Shown in pieces: positions 30,774-38,929 of a DNA stretch of 50,550 bases. The number at the start of each line of letters is the position of its first letter. The stretch's first letter is position 1. The notes under the pieces were generated by a model. It was not told the origin of the DNA, did not search any database, and saw nothing but the letters and a program-made list of their open reading frames with translations. A program made the translations under genes and the position numbers. The DNA is from Candidatus Methanoperedens sp. (GTDB lineage Archaea; Halobacteriota; Methanosarcinia; Methanosarcinales; Methanoperedenaceae). The stretch lies in assembly GCA_023249105.1 (NCBI GenBank), contig JAHFDG010000019.1:8923-59472 (forward strand). Reading direction: 5' to 3'.

Positions 30774-32080
30774 TATACAGACCTCAAATCTAAAAGTCTT
30801 ATTGTGAGAGTGACACCTCTTGCGCAAGTTTTGTCATCATCGGTCGGTGCAACAAATGGCCCTTCAACTATTACATCAATTATGTGCCAACCATCGATAG
30901 AAAGCAAATGACGTTTGCGATGAAACAGCGCCCTCATCAATGCACCCACTTCTTCGACATCTCTGTAACTTAACGGTTGATCTCCGTAACAGATAACATC
31001 CTTAACAACTACAGGACGGTATGAGGTTAAGCTGTCTTCGTCTGTTGTACTTATGTCACCGGAAATCATAATCATCGGCATATCAGCTTCACTAGGTGCT
31101 GGCCTGCGAGTGTGCACACTTGCAACACCTTGCCAAGAACCTAATAAGGCTACAATTTGTGAGTCTGCTAGAATTGCATCTCTTATCGTTTTGCTTAAAT
31201 TTAATAACTGAGTTGTCGGCTTTGTTGAAAAATTAAATGCCGAATTGTAAATAGAATAGCTTGGTTTTGCCCTCAGTGGAAGTTCGAGCGAAACGAACCA
31301 CTTGTCAAGTTGTGTCGCCTCAGGAATAAAATCCTTCTGAAATAGTTGTGCAGGTGGATCAAAATGTTTGACTCTGTAAACAGGGGCTGATAATGAATTG
31401 AACCATCCCCCAAATGGAGCGACAGGCTGCTTTAGGTCAAATGCATAATGATCTCGCTGGCTTTCACTCAATCTCCTAGATTCTAATTGCGGCTTTGATA
31501 ATTCAGAGTACCACTTGTCAAGTTGGGGAATTTCTGGTGTTGTTAAATTGCCAAAATCCATTGAGAAGTTAAATTTAGAAGCACTTGATAGACCACTTCT
31601 TGTTTTAACTGTGCTAGAAAGCTCTTGGTACCATTTGTCAAGTTGGGTCTGCTCAGAAGGTAAAGGTGTGGCAGGGATAATTGTAAAGCTAAATTTAAGA
31701 GCAGAGCTGAGCTCTAACCCTTTTAATAGAGGTCTGCTAAAATCCTGGTACCATTTATCAAGCTGAGGTGCTTCAGGATTTAAAAGGCTGGCAGGGTCGA
31801 TCGAAAAAGAACTTCCATTGTGATTGGTAAGTTCTTTCCTAAAAGTCGGCTTGTACAGATCTTGGTAGTATTTATCAACTGTAACTGTTTCTGCAGGAGC
31901 ACTCGTAGGAGTAACAAAGAAATTTCCACTAGCTGCCAACACAACAGCCATGGCAAGGCTTTTAATTGATCTGCTCGGCTCTGATAATAAACTGAACCAC
32001 TTGTCAAGCTGCGGTGTCTCCGGCCCACTAAAGACTGGCTCAACTTTGCCTGGATATTGAAATAAGTTCTTCATGTTCAA
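30773..32080 (-). CDS. LDKW-repeat protein fused to a tail terminator-like domain, copy 1
   Basis: A 435-residue fusion. Residues about 1-290 contain at least six copies of a repeat centred on QLDKWYQELS or QLDKWF-x2-L, spaced about 40-50 residues, with linkers of polar and proline residues. A WFNSLSAPV unit is a degenerate copy. Residues about 295-435 form a domain clearly paralogous to the next gene (30336-30773). The repeat type occurs in uncharacterised phage and bacterial proteins and its role is unknown. It may be a virion surface or assembly scaffold element. Confidence 0.68.
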   Translation of the reverse strand: MNMKNLFQYPGKVEPVFSGPETPQLDKWFSLLSEPSRSIKSLAMAVVLAASGNFFVTPTSAPAETVTVDKYYQDLYKPTFRKELTNHNGSSFSIDPASLLNPEAPQLDKWYQDFSRPLLKGLELSSALKFSFTIIPATPLPSEQTQLDKWYQELSSTVKTRSGLSSASKFNFSMDFGNLTTPEIPQLDKWYSELSKPQLESRRLSESQRDHYAFDLKQPVAPFGGWFNSLSAPVYRVKHFDPPAQLFQKDFIPEATQLDKWFVSLELPLRAKPSYSIYNSAFNFSTKPTTQLLNLSKTIRDAILADSQIVALLGSWQGVASVHTRRPAPSEADMPMIMISGDISTTDEDSLTSYRPVVVKDVICYGDQPLSYRDVEEVGALMRALFHRKRHLLSIDGWHIIDVIVEGPFVAPTDDDKTCARGVTLTIRLLDLRSV

Positions 32081-32916
32081 TAAGCCACTGATACATGTTT
32101 AGGTAATATTAGAGGGTTACTTAATTCTTGATAAGGCAAAGAATTCCACGCGCCGCCCGCAGCAGCCGCAACATAATGCCGCGTATAATCGGGCGTCCAC
32201 AGACCGATATTCGGGTTCTGGTGAAGCTGTTGCGCCTCCAGAACGGTCAATGTGCGGTTAAACACTCTTACACCCGAAATGGCCCCGGCAAAGTGCGCAA
32301 TTGCAGACGAGCGGATTAAATTTCCAATAGTGAAGTTATCCCGGTTTGCAATGTCGGAAAACCATGTTCCATTGTTAGACCCGCCTACGACTGTCAGAGA
32401 TTGATTCACCCCATCGACTATAATCTGCCATGCCGAACCATTCGAGGTTAGGACTGCGGTATGCGTTACACCGTCATTAAAAGTTTGCGCTGTTGTTCTC
32501 ACCTGATTGTTAACGCCAGCGGTATTTGTCTGAACGTAAACAGAGCCTACAGCCCCGGCAATGTTTATGCCAAAAAACATGTAATCGTTTGCGGTCGCCG
32601 CATCTGCTGACGCGACTAATGACAAGGCAGTGGCGGTGGAAGCGCTCTTAAATCTGACCGTGATGGAGCCTACGTTATCGCCGGACCGAAAATTGGCAAC
32701 GGTTCGCAGCACATGGTCATCCGTGCCGTCAAACCTAAGCCCGCCATCTTGCCATGTCGGCCCGTTCGTCAGGATGCCCGTATTACCCTTGCCGGAAATG
32801 TCGCTCGCTTTATCGCCGCAGCCCTCGCGCAGCGCCCACCATCCCGCAAGACCAGTATTGATATTGTTGGTCCAGTCAGGACGTAGTAAGCCAGAGCGGA
32901 CAAAACCGTCAGCCAT
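32077..32916 (-). CDS. LamG/concanavalin-like lectin-fold protein
   Basis: A 279-residue protein of the LamG-like jelly-roll kind: LAGWWALREGCGDKASDIS near the start (the usual LVGYWPFDEG-x-G opening), GLRFDGTDDHV, and AGAISGVRVFNRTLTVLE near the end. These domains bind carbohydrates and occur on virion surfaces. The last 20 residues (LPYQELSNPLILPKHV) match the LDKWYQELS-type repeat of the downstream neighbour and are AT-rich, which marks a recombination joint. Confidence 0.78.
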   Translation of the reverse strand: MADGFVRSGLLRPDWTNNINTGLAGWWALREGCGDKASDISGKGNTGILTNGPTWQDGGLRFDGTDDHVLRTVANFRSGDNVGSITVRFKSASTATALSLVASADAATANDYMFFGINIAGAVGSVYVQTNTAGVNNQVRTTAQTFNDGVTHTAVLTSNGSAWQIIVDGVNQSLTVVGGSNNGTWFSDIANRDNFTIGNLIRSSAIAHFAGAISGVRVFNRTLTVLEAQQLHQNPNIGLWTPDYTRHYVAAAAGGAWNSLPYQELSNPLILPKHVSVAY

Positions 32917-33383
32917 CAGGGAACTGCCTCCATTTGCGGATACAGACCAAGCGTGTTGCCGCTTGCGGGCATCGTCACGCCAAGGCTGCTTTTCAGGACC
33001 GTTTTGAACGGCACATTGGGGATCGGGACACCCTGCAAGCCTTCGTAAATCACTTCGGCGCTCAGTGTCGCCGGGTAAAACTGGATGTTGCCGACAAAAT
33101 AGTTCACCTCGGCAAGGTTATTGCCTGACAGTTTGGGGTAGTTTGTGGCGTCAAAAGCCGGGACAAAATAAACCGACACAAAGGAACTGGTGGTCAGCGC
33201 CAGCGAACTGCTGGCCAGCTTGAAAAGCAGGTCCCCGCGCAATGCCCGAATAGTCAGGTTGGTGGTGCTGCCCGGAGTGATTACCGGCCCGAACCCCGTA
33301 AACGTCGCAGTGGCCAGACTGTTAAGCTCGGTCGTTAACAGCGCCACCGCGCCGGGGCGTGTGCCGTATGTAATATCGCCCAT
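32916..33383 (-). CDS. hypothetical structural protein
   Basis: A 155-residue, beta-rich protein with conserved-looking segments (RPGAVALLTTELNSLATATF, and VYFVPAFDATNYPKLSG near residue 70). Not recognised. It sits in a GC-rich cassette with the lectin-like protein, and a TGATG overlap couples the two, so it is probably part of the same virion decoration system. Confidence 0.6.
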   Translation of the reverse strand: MGDITYGTRPGAVALLTTELNSLATATFTGFGPVITPGSTTNLTIRALRGDLLFKLASSSLALTTSSFVSVYFVPAFDATNYPKLSGNNLAEVNYFVGNIQFYPATLSAEVIYEGLQGVPIPNVPFKTVLKSSLGVTMPASGNTLGLYPQMEAVP

Positions 33384-33677
33384 TTATATCCCCGTCATAA
33401 TGTCTACGAACGCGGTAATCGAAGTCACCATGTCCGCGTCGGAAATCCCGGAGATGCTGGTGTTCGCAAGAGAATTGTTCTTGGCGACTATCACTGCGAG
33501 CATTTGCTGCCCGGCGGCTGTGGGGTCCATTATAACGCCCTTCGCCCATGCCCGCCTTGCGGCCGTTCCGGGGGATTCGGCGCGAACATTCTCGGCAACC
33601 ACCAGACACGCGCCCACGGCCTTATCCCTGAGATTTCCGTTGTCCAGCAGACCGGCAAGCTGCATACATGTCGCCAT
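33384..33677 (-). CDS. hypothetical small structural-region protein
   Basis: A 97-residue, alanine-rich helical protein (MATCMQLAGLLDNGNLRDK start). It abuts the next gene by one base. I recognise no family; its position in the GC-rich virion cassette is the only clue. A short-distance pairing with the 155-residue protein is likely. Confidence 0.55.
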   Translation of the reverse strand: MATCMQLAGLLDNGNLRDKAVGACLVVAENVRAESPGTAARRAWAKGVIMDPTAAGQQMLAVIVAKNNSLANTSISGISDADMVTSITAFVDIMTGI

Positions 33678-33717
33678 TAATAATTCCTCCTGTTGTCGAT
33701 TGTTCTCAGTCTTGGCA

Positions 33718-33933
33718 TTAATGCCCCATCTTTACGGCTGGTTGCATGGCAACGGCTTTTTCATCTTTATGAATCCGCTCAATCTCTGTGATTGTCAGCG
33801 GACGCCCCCACATAAGCATGTCCGCAAAATGGCCGTGAAAGCAGCAATCCGGCTTTTCGCTATGGAACATCCTGTAACCTACCAGCCCACGATTGGTGCT
33901 GCTGGTTGGGTCTGGAGATTTGTGAATCATCAT
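33718..33933 (-). CDS. LamG-like C-terminal fragment
   Basis: A 71-residue protein whose central segment, GLVGYRMF and then FADMLMWGRPLTITEIERIH, matches the start and last strand of LamG-like domains with nothing between. It is either a remnant of a deleted lectin domain or a very small derivative. The C-terminus is short and polar. Likely non-functional or a decoration protein fragment. Confidence 0.5.
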   Translation of the reverse strand: MMIHKSPDPTSSTNRGLVGYRMFHSEKPDCCFHGHFADMLMWGRPLTITEIERIHKDEKAVAMQPAVKMGH

Positions 33934-33955
33934 TCAACTCCGTCATTGCAGCTAG

Positions 33956-34216
33956 TTATATCAATCCATAAGATCTGCGAGCTTCATAGCTGGCTTCCAA
34001 CTGCTTCATCTTTTCTTCCCAAGGGATACATTCATGACCTACACAGTTCTGACATATGAGGCTATCACACATTCCACACCTTCCCCCTATATCTGCAGGA
34101 TCGCACATCGGCTTAACGATGACAATCTTCTGGCAGTGAGAGCAGGTGAAGGTATCAGCTTCTGAAACAAGCCCGTCAAGGCTTGTCCCAACCAGATACC
34201 CTTGAGGCTTACGCAT
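33956..34216 (-). CDS. zinc-ribbon/ring-like structural-region protein
   Basis: An 86-residue protein with cysteine pairs in TCSHCQKIV, CDPADIGGRCGMCDSL and LICQNCVGHEC, fitting two zinc sites. I choose the ATG at 34216, four bases after the upstream stop; a longer frame runs back into that gene. Small zinc proteins of this type occur in the head-tail gene clusters of several phages. The exact role is unknown. Confidence 0.65.
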   Translation of the reverse strand: MRKPQGYLVGTSLDGLVSEADTFTCSHCQKIVIVKPMCDPADIGGRCGMCDSLICQNCVGHECIPWEEKMKQLEASYEARRSYGLI

Positions 34217-34220
34217 AGAA

Positions 34221-34670
34221 CTACTCGTTGAATTGGATCGTTGCTTCGGCAGCGCCTGTGTAAGCTGCACTTTTAACTCGTCCGCTGATGCCATTGGAGG
34301 CTGTTGCAGGAATTACTAGTTCTCCTCCAGGAGATGCCACCCAGCGGTAAGAGGCTCGCTGGTTGATGGGCAGCTCAAGAAGCTCACTGCCAGCAGTTAC
34401 GGTGCCTTCTGCCGAAGCATTTTCGCCAGCTGCAGCGCGAGCAGCAACATCAGCCGGATCAAGCGGTGTTGGAGTTACTGCAGTGTCTGTCGGTGCTGCT
34501 GTATGTCGCATCAAAGCCCAAGTCAAAGCGTTATCAGCAGGGGTGCCGCTAGCGCCAATCAGAAGATCGAATAGCCTTGTCCTGCCTCCTGTACCGCCTG
34601 TAACGCGCAAAGCTGTTTTGTAGGCAGTGCTTACCGCTGCTAGTTGTCCGGTTGCTGCATAGTTAGACAT
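34221..34670 (-). CDS. hypothetical structural protein
   Basis: A 149-residue, Ala/Thr-rich protein (MSNYAATGQLAAVSTAYKTA start) ending in a beta-like tail (TGAAEATIQFNE). Composition and position between the connector genes and the tail genes indicate a virion protein, possibly a capsid or tail decoration. No family recognised with confidence. Confidence 0.58.
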   Translation of the reverse strand: MSNYAATGQLAAVSTAYKTALRVTGGTGGRTRLFDLLIGASGTPADNALTWALMRHTAAPTDTAVTPTPLDPADVAARAAAGENASAEGTVTAGSELLELPINQRASYRWVASPGGELVIPATASNGISGRVKSAAYTGAAEATIQFNE

Positions 34671-34682
34671 AGTTTAGTTCTC

Positions 34683-35096
34683 CTATTTGAATGAAGCCAA
34701 AGAAGCTATTATCTCTTCCTTAACTGCTTGTTGGATAAAATCCTTATTAACTGCCAATGCTGGTCTAGCATAAGGTCTCGGTTCAATTTTCTGTGTGCCA
34801 TATTCCAATTCTCGCGCATAATTTGTTGAGAAAATTACACGACCCAGAATTTTCTTTCTGTCATATTCAGTCCTGCCACTTTGTGCGAGCCTGCCTGTGT
34901 CTGTTGCAGGAGCTTCTCCTGGCGCTGAGGCTTGGTGGACAACCCCTCTGCGCTTGTAGATGTGGCCTGTCTTTGGCGGATTATGAATAGACTTAACAGC
35001 TGTTGCAAGAACCTGCTCAGTGCCTCTGAAAACACCAATGTTTGCAGCATTAGTTATTTTACTTAGTACGTCCTTACCTGACCAGCTTACCACCAT
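34683..35096 (-). CDS. HK97-gp10-like head-tail connector/tail component
   Basis: A 137-residue protein with a pattern typical of HK97 gp10-like proteins: an N-terminal helix, PPKTGHIYKRRG, APGEAPATDTGRLAQS and YARELEYGTQKIEPRPYARPA at about 90-112. These proteins link the head to the tail. Position between connector and tail genes fits. Confidence 0.85.
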   Translation of the reverse strand: MVVSWSGKDVLSKITNAANIGVFRGTEQVLATAVKSIHNPPKTGHIYKRRGVVHQASAPGEAPATDTGRLAQSGRTEYDRKKILGRVIFSTNYARELEYGTQKIEPRPYARPALAVNKDFIQQAVKEEIIASLASFK

Positions 35097-35473
35097 CAGA
35101 CAGGCTCCTCTATTTCAAATGCCGCACCGCTCCATAAAGCAGTTGCCGGGTCTGTCTCAACTATTCTGATCTGATACCACTGTGTGCCGTATAAAATTTG
35201 ATCATCCTTTTGAGGCTTTATTCCTGCAGGCAGACTTGAAGCAAAAACATTCCACTGAATGTCTGTTAAAGGAATGCCAGATTGTGCTGCATAAAATGCC
35301 GAAAAGTTATCTGTAAATCCTTCACAGATGTAAGTCGTAACTGTAACACTGCTAGGGTCTCCAAGAACATCAAGTGTCGCCCCTGATGTTGAACGCCTGA
35401 GTGTTGCAGCTTTAAGCTTGCCCTTAAAGCCGTTAAATATTTGCTTGGCGACTTGATCTAAGATTCCAGCCAA
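35096..35473 (-). CDS. head-tail joining/stopper-like protein
   Basis: A 125-residue beta-rich protein with YICEGFTDNFS, QILYGTQWYQIRIVETDPA and a hydrophobic C-terminus. Resembles small head-tail joining (stopper) proteins that lie between the capsid and HK97-gp10-like genes. The family assignment is by position and general pattern, so only moderately sure. Confidence 0.6.
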   Translation of the reverse strand: MAGILDQVAKQIFNGFKGKLKAATLRRSTSGATLDVLGDPSSVTVTTYICEGFTDNFSAFYAAQSGIPLTDIQWNVFASSLPAGIKPQKDDQILYGTQWYQIRIVETDPATALWSGAAFEIEEPV

Positions 35474-35476
35474 CAG

Positions 35477-35731
35477 TCAATCCTCTTTGGTCTTCCTAGA
35501 CCTGACAGGTCTTAGCCTTAGCTTATGGGTGATAAAATTCTGATCATACAATTGACGTAAAGTTCTTGTAGTTACGCTTGTCCTGACAAAGTCATCACCA
35601 TTCTGGTATTGAATATCTCCACAAAGAAAATCTTTAGCAGCAATAAAATTTCCATCGATGTCAATTTCATCTTTTCTTAAAGAATGCGCAGGAGGCGGTT
35701 CCCTCAGCGCATTCTTTAGTTTTGCAACCAT
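35477..35731 (-). CDS. hypothetical small protein in connector cluster
   Basis: An 84-residue, basic protein starting MVAKLKNALREPPPAHSLRK and ending in a lysine/arginine-rich tail. Not recognised. Its position directly after the major capsid gene is often filled by small head or connector proteins. Confidence 0.55.
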   Translation of the reverse strand: MVAKLKNALREPPPAHSLRKDEIDIDGNFIAAKDFLCGDIQYQNGDDFVRTSVTTRTLRQLYDQNFITHKLRLRPVRSRKTKED

Positions 35732-35753
35732 TTTATTATTCCTTATTCAATGG

Positions 35754-36749
35754 TTAGTTCGAGAAAGCCTGTACCGCAGCACTGAAGAAAATGCCAAGGT
35801 CAGTTGAAACCGCTTGCATATCGAAAGCATTGCGGCTGTGCAGCCAATCGCTATAGGCTCGATCATCACGACCCCTAGAAATCACCCCACCAAATTGATT
35901 GGTTGCTCCGGGGATCAATCCTGTCCAAGAGAACCTTGCAATAGCAGTAGGTGTGTCAAGGCCTGGATTCGGCGCAATGTAACAAAGTAACATCGCTGAT
36001 TTGTTGACGATGAACTGAATTGAATCAGTAGCACCTTCAAGCGCTGTGTTGTAAACTGAGCGCGCAACCCGAACATTTTCAATGTCGAAAAGTTCAGCTA
36101 ACTTCGCATTGTCCGCAACACCAATACCTGTGTACTTGATGGCATCACGCACGTCAGGATTTGAACGCAACGCCTTTTTAACTTCAGAACCAAGGATCAG
36201 CGTATTAGGCATGAATCCTGTGTTCTCAGCCATGACTTCCTTCCACTGGTCGATTGTGGCGATAGGGTTGCTCGCAGCATTGTCAAACTGCGTGAAATCA
36301 GCACCACCTGCAACGTCCCTAGTCCAAACGCCAGTCTTGAAGAACTTGGTGGCCCAAATCCTGTCTTGACGAATCATCTGCTTGCCGGTCAAAAGGCGCG
36401 TGCCATTCTCGTCCAGCCTGATCGGTGCGTCCGTGTTAGCACGCTGACGGTCATCGATGGTATGCTCAAGCGCCCATTCTTCAGCCAGGTATATCCCACT
36501 GTCAACCTTATAACCAACTTGCGCAGGACGACCACCGAGCGGGCGAACTTCGGCTTCATCACGCCAGAAGTACCCGCGAGGATATCTGACATACTTGTCT
36601 GATTCCTTGGCCACAGGAATGTTTGACGCGCACGTTGGCGAAATGAACACGTTTGGGTCCTGCATATAGGCTTCTGAGTAGTTAGTCAAATAGCCATCGA
36701 CGTGCAGTGCGCCTTGGATATTTGCATCTTTACGGATATTCTCGGGCAT
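35754..36749 (-). CDS. major capsid protein
   Basis: A 331-residue protein beginning MPENIRKDANIQGALHVDGY. Length, position (after decoration and scaffold genes, before connectors) and conserved segments (YPRGYFWRDEAEVRPLGG; SGIYLAEEWALEHTIDDRQR; FSWTGLIPGATNQFGGVIS) indicate an HK97-fold major capsid protein of the group in alphaproteobacterial phages. No N-terminal delta domain is apparent, and a separate scaffold-like gene is present instead. Confidence 0.86.
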   Translation of the reverse strand: MPENIRKDANIQGALHVDGYLTNYSEAYMQDPNVFISPTCASNIPVAKESDKYVRYPRGYFWRDEAEVRPLGGRPAQVGYKVDSGIYLAEEWALEHTIDDRQRANTDAPIRLDENGTRLLTGKQMIRQDRIWATKFFKTGVWTRDVAGGADFTQFDNAASNPIATIDQWKEVMAENTGFMPNTLILGSEVKKALRSNPDVRDAIKYTGIGVADNAKLAELFDIENVRVARSVYNTALEGATDSIQFIVNKSAMLLCYIAPNPGLDTPTAIARFSWTGLIPGATNQFGGVISRGRDDRAYSDWLHSRNAFDMQAVSTDLGIFFSAAVQAFSN

Positions 36750-36775
36750 TGAACTTTTCTCCTTCTAATTAGTTA

Positions 36776-37129
36776 TTAGCTCTGATCCATCATCACTTCG
36801 ACGATTTCACCCGAGCTGACTTGATTCCTAGTAACTCCGAAGCTGTTTGTGGTGCCTGCCACTGCAGTGCCGCCAGCCCCAGCTGCTACCTTGACACCTT
36901 CGGTTAACGCTTCGCCTGCGACAACCTTAAACAAGCCGCCAGTAACCACCGTAGACCAGTAGGTTGTGTCCTTGCCTTCGTAGATAATTCCAGCAACGAT
37001 GTCACCGGATCCCGCCAAAACAAAATTCCCGTTGGAATCACGCTTAGCCAAATAGAGTTCCTTGCCAACAAGGCTTGCGCCGCTAGGGCGCGCATCCCGG
37101 AAGGCGCTGTCTGAACGAGTTACTGACAT
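36776..37129 (-). CDS. DUF2190-like capsid decoration protein
   Basis: A 117-residue, beta-rich protein with YLAKRDSNGNFVLAGSGD, GIIYEGKD and AGEALTEGVKVAAG. This matches small capsid stabilising/decoration proteins of the DUF2190/D type found next to the major capsid gene. It would trim the capsid lattice. Confidence 0.68.
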   Translation of the reverse strand: MSVTRSDSAFRDARPSGASLVGKELYLAKRDSNGNFVLAGSGDIVAGIIYEGKDTTYWSTVVTGGLFKVVAGEALTEGVKVAAGAGGTAVAGTTNSFGVTRNQVSSGEIVEVMMDQS

Positions 37130-37159
37130 TTCATGTCTCCTTATTTAGATTGAGTCTGA

Positions 37160-38005
37160 TTAAGCTGCTGCTTCTTGCAGAGCTTTAAATGCTTCAGGGG
37201 ATTCTTCGCGCGCCTTCTCCATGGCCTGAGTCCTGGTTGAATTGTCACGCTTCATGATCTCTGAGACCTTGGTGTTGAAGTCGGAGCTGGTTTTTGCAAC
37301 AGCGTCGATCTTTTTGTGACCAAGGTTTGTAAAGGCTTTTGAAGCCATGTCATTGGCTGATTTGAAAATCGCATCAGCGATAGCCTGAACTTCTTTCGGC
37401 GCTGAGGCAAGAGCTTTGAGTACTTTTGCTTTTTCGGCGGAAGTTCCCGCAACATTCGGAAATTCTTCAAAGGCTCTTTTTTCAAGGCGAACAGTTTCGT
37501 TATCATCCTGAGCTTTCTTGAGAGCTTCTTGCTGCGACTTCATGACGTGGAAAGAAGCCTCTCCAACTTCAGACTTTTTAATCACCATTCCGTCGACTTC
37601 AAGGCTTTCGTCACTCTGGCGCTTGGAGAGGAAGCTGGCCATCTTTTCCTTTTTCTTCTTTTCCTCATCTGCCATGAATGCTGCTTCTTCCTCGGGAGTC
37701 ATCTTCGACTCTTTGGAAAACTGCTTTTCCTCGGCGGTCATCTCGGCACGCAATTTCAAAACATTGTTTTCCTTAGTCAAGGCTTCAATCTTAGCGTCAA
37801 GCTCTTTCTGCTTTGTGAGAGTTTCTTCGATAGCAGCATCAACTGCCTTTTTTACTTCAGCTTCAGTCATGTTGTTCTCCTCTTTAGGTTCTGATTTGTC
37901 TTGATCGTCAAGACGTTTAAAGATAGTCACTTTTGCAGACTTGTTGGCGGGACTATCAACTAGCGAAAGCTCATGCAGCTTCAGTCTTACAAGATTTGTC
38001 GCCAT
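37160..38005 (-). CDS. scaffolding-like protein
   Basis: A 281-residue, highly charged, helical protein with coiled-coil segments (about 40-130) and long Lys/Glu stretches, typical of phage scaffolds. Its N-terminus, LHELSLVDSPANKSAKV, matches the end of prohead protease-type proteins. An ATG at 38005 has GGGAG at about 11 bp, while a TTG at 38011 overlaps the protease stop. It could also contain a second protease-related domain. Internal scaffolding is the best guess. Confidence 0.7.
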   Translation of the reverse strand: MATNLVRLKLHELSLVDSPANKSAKVTIFKRLDDQDKSEPKEENNMTEAEVKKAVDAAIEETLTKQKELDAKIEALTKENNVLKLRAEMTAEEKQFSKESKMTPEEEAAFMADEEKKKKEKMASFLSKRQSDESLEVDGMVIKKSEVGEASFHVMKSQQEALKKAQDDNETVRLEKRAFEEFPNVAGTSAEKAKVLKALASAPKEVQAIADAIFKSANDMASKAFTNLGHKKIDAVAKTSSDFNTKVSEIMKRDNSTRTQAMEKAREESPEAFKALQEAAA

Positions 38006-38007
38006 GA

Positions 38008-38913
38008 TCAAACAGGCTCCCTGACGGCAGTTGCACCTATGCTGAATGCTTTAAGTTCACCGGACTTGACTTGATTCCAAACTCCAGCATCATTAATACT
38101 GACACCGACTATCCAGCCTTCCTTTTCAGACTCAACCCCTAAGCTTTTCATCAAATCTCCAACCAGAGGGAATGAATGAATGACTTGCCCGATCGATCCG
38201 CCTTTGTGCATCGCTAAACTCATTCGCGCACTCTTCATAAATTCTGTTGATGCTTGTATGAGTTCTTCAGATTTTATGATGTCGCCTTGCGTGTCGATAA
38301 CATCGATGCCATTCTCTTTGATCACAGAAGCCCAACCATAAACCATTCGAGCTTCATCATCTAACTTGATGATATTAAAACTATTTGAATATTCTTCAGG
38401 TTTCACGACCTCAAGCTTCCTTATATTTGTATCAACCCAATCCTGATCGAACTCCTCAAACATTTCGGGACCAAGAATAATTTCTCCTGTAAAAGGTTCA
38501 ATATCATCTAGATCTATCTTTGTCGGTTCATAAGAGACAGTGATGTGTGGCTGGTACTCGTTAAAATCCCAAGAAGCTCCAAGCCTTAATGCTTCTTCAT
38601 TTCGCCATGACAGTTTAGAGCTACCAAACATTAACACTGGAGCTTTGTTGTCGCCTAAAGCACAAACGATCCTTGGACCACCTTCTGGAACTTTGAATTC
38701 TTCTTCGCTGTTCCATTCGTCAGCATTGCCTAGCTTCATCCAATCAATTGGAGCTTTACTTGCGACAATAGTCACATGCATCTTTTCTTCCGGGACGATA
38801 TTCTCAAAACCTTGGTCCTCAGCCCATGAGTGAATCTCAGCAGCATTGATCACTTTACGACTGACATAAAGGGATTTAGGATCTGTCTTTTTAATTTTTA
38901 CAGCTTGCTTCAT
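38008..38913 (-). CDS. 2H phosphoesterase-like domain fused to XkdF-like prohead protease
   Basis: A 301-residue protein with two domains. The N-terminal part (about 35-170) has HVT at 46-48 and HIT at 123-125, the pair of H-x-T motifs that define 2H phosphoesterases (the second reads EYQPHITVSYE). The C-terminal part (about 185-301) matches XkdF-type proteases: VYGWASVIKENG, IDTQGDII, MHKGGSIGQVIHSFPL, GWIVGVSINDAGVW and FSIGATA. I choose the ATG at 38913, preceded by GAGGAA, rather than longer starts. The 2H part could hydrolyse a cyclic nucleotide or RNA end. That fusion to a capsid protein makes it a possible anti-defence element is an inference. Confidence 0.8.
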   Translation of the reverse strand: MKQAVKIKKTDPKSLYVSRKVINAAEIHSWAEDQGFENIVPEEKMHVTIVASKAPIDWMKLGNADEWNSEEEFKVPEGGPRIVCALGDNKAPVLMFGSSKLSWRNEEALRLGASWDFNEYQPHITVSYEPTKIDLDDIEPFTGEIILGPEMFEEFDQDWVDTNIRKLEVVKPEEYSNSFNIIKLDDEARMVYGWASVIKENGIDVIDTQGDIIKSEELIQASTEFMKSARMSLAMHKGGSIGQVIHSFPLVGDLMKSLGVESEKEGWIVGVSINDAGVWNQVKSGELKAFSIGATAVREPV

Positions 38914-38929
38914 TTTGATTGTAAATTCC

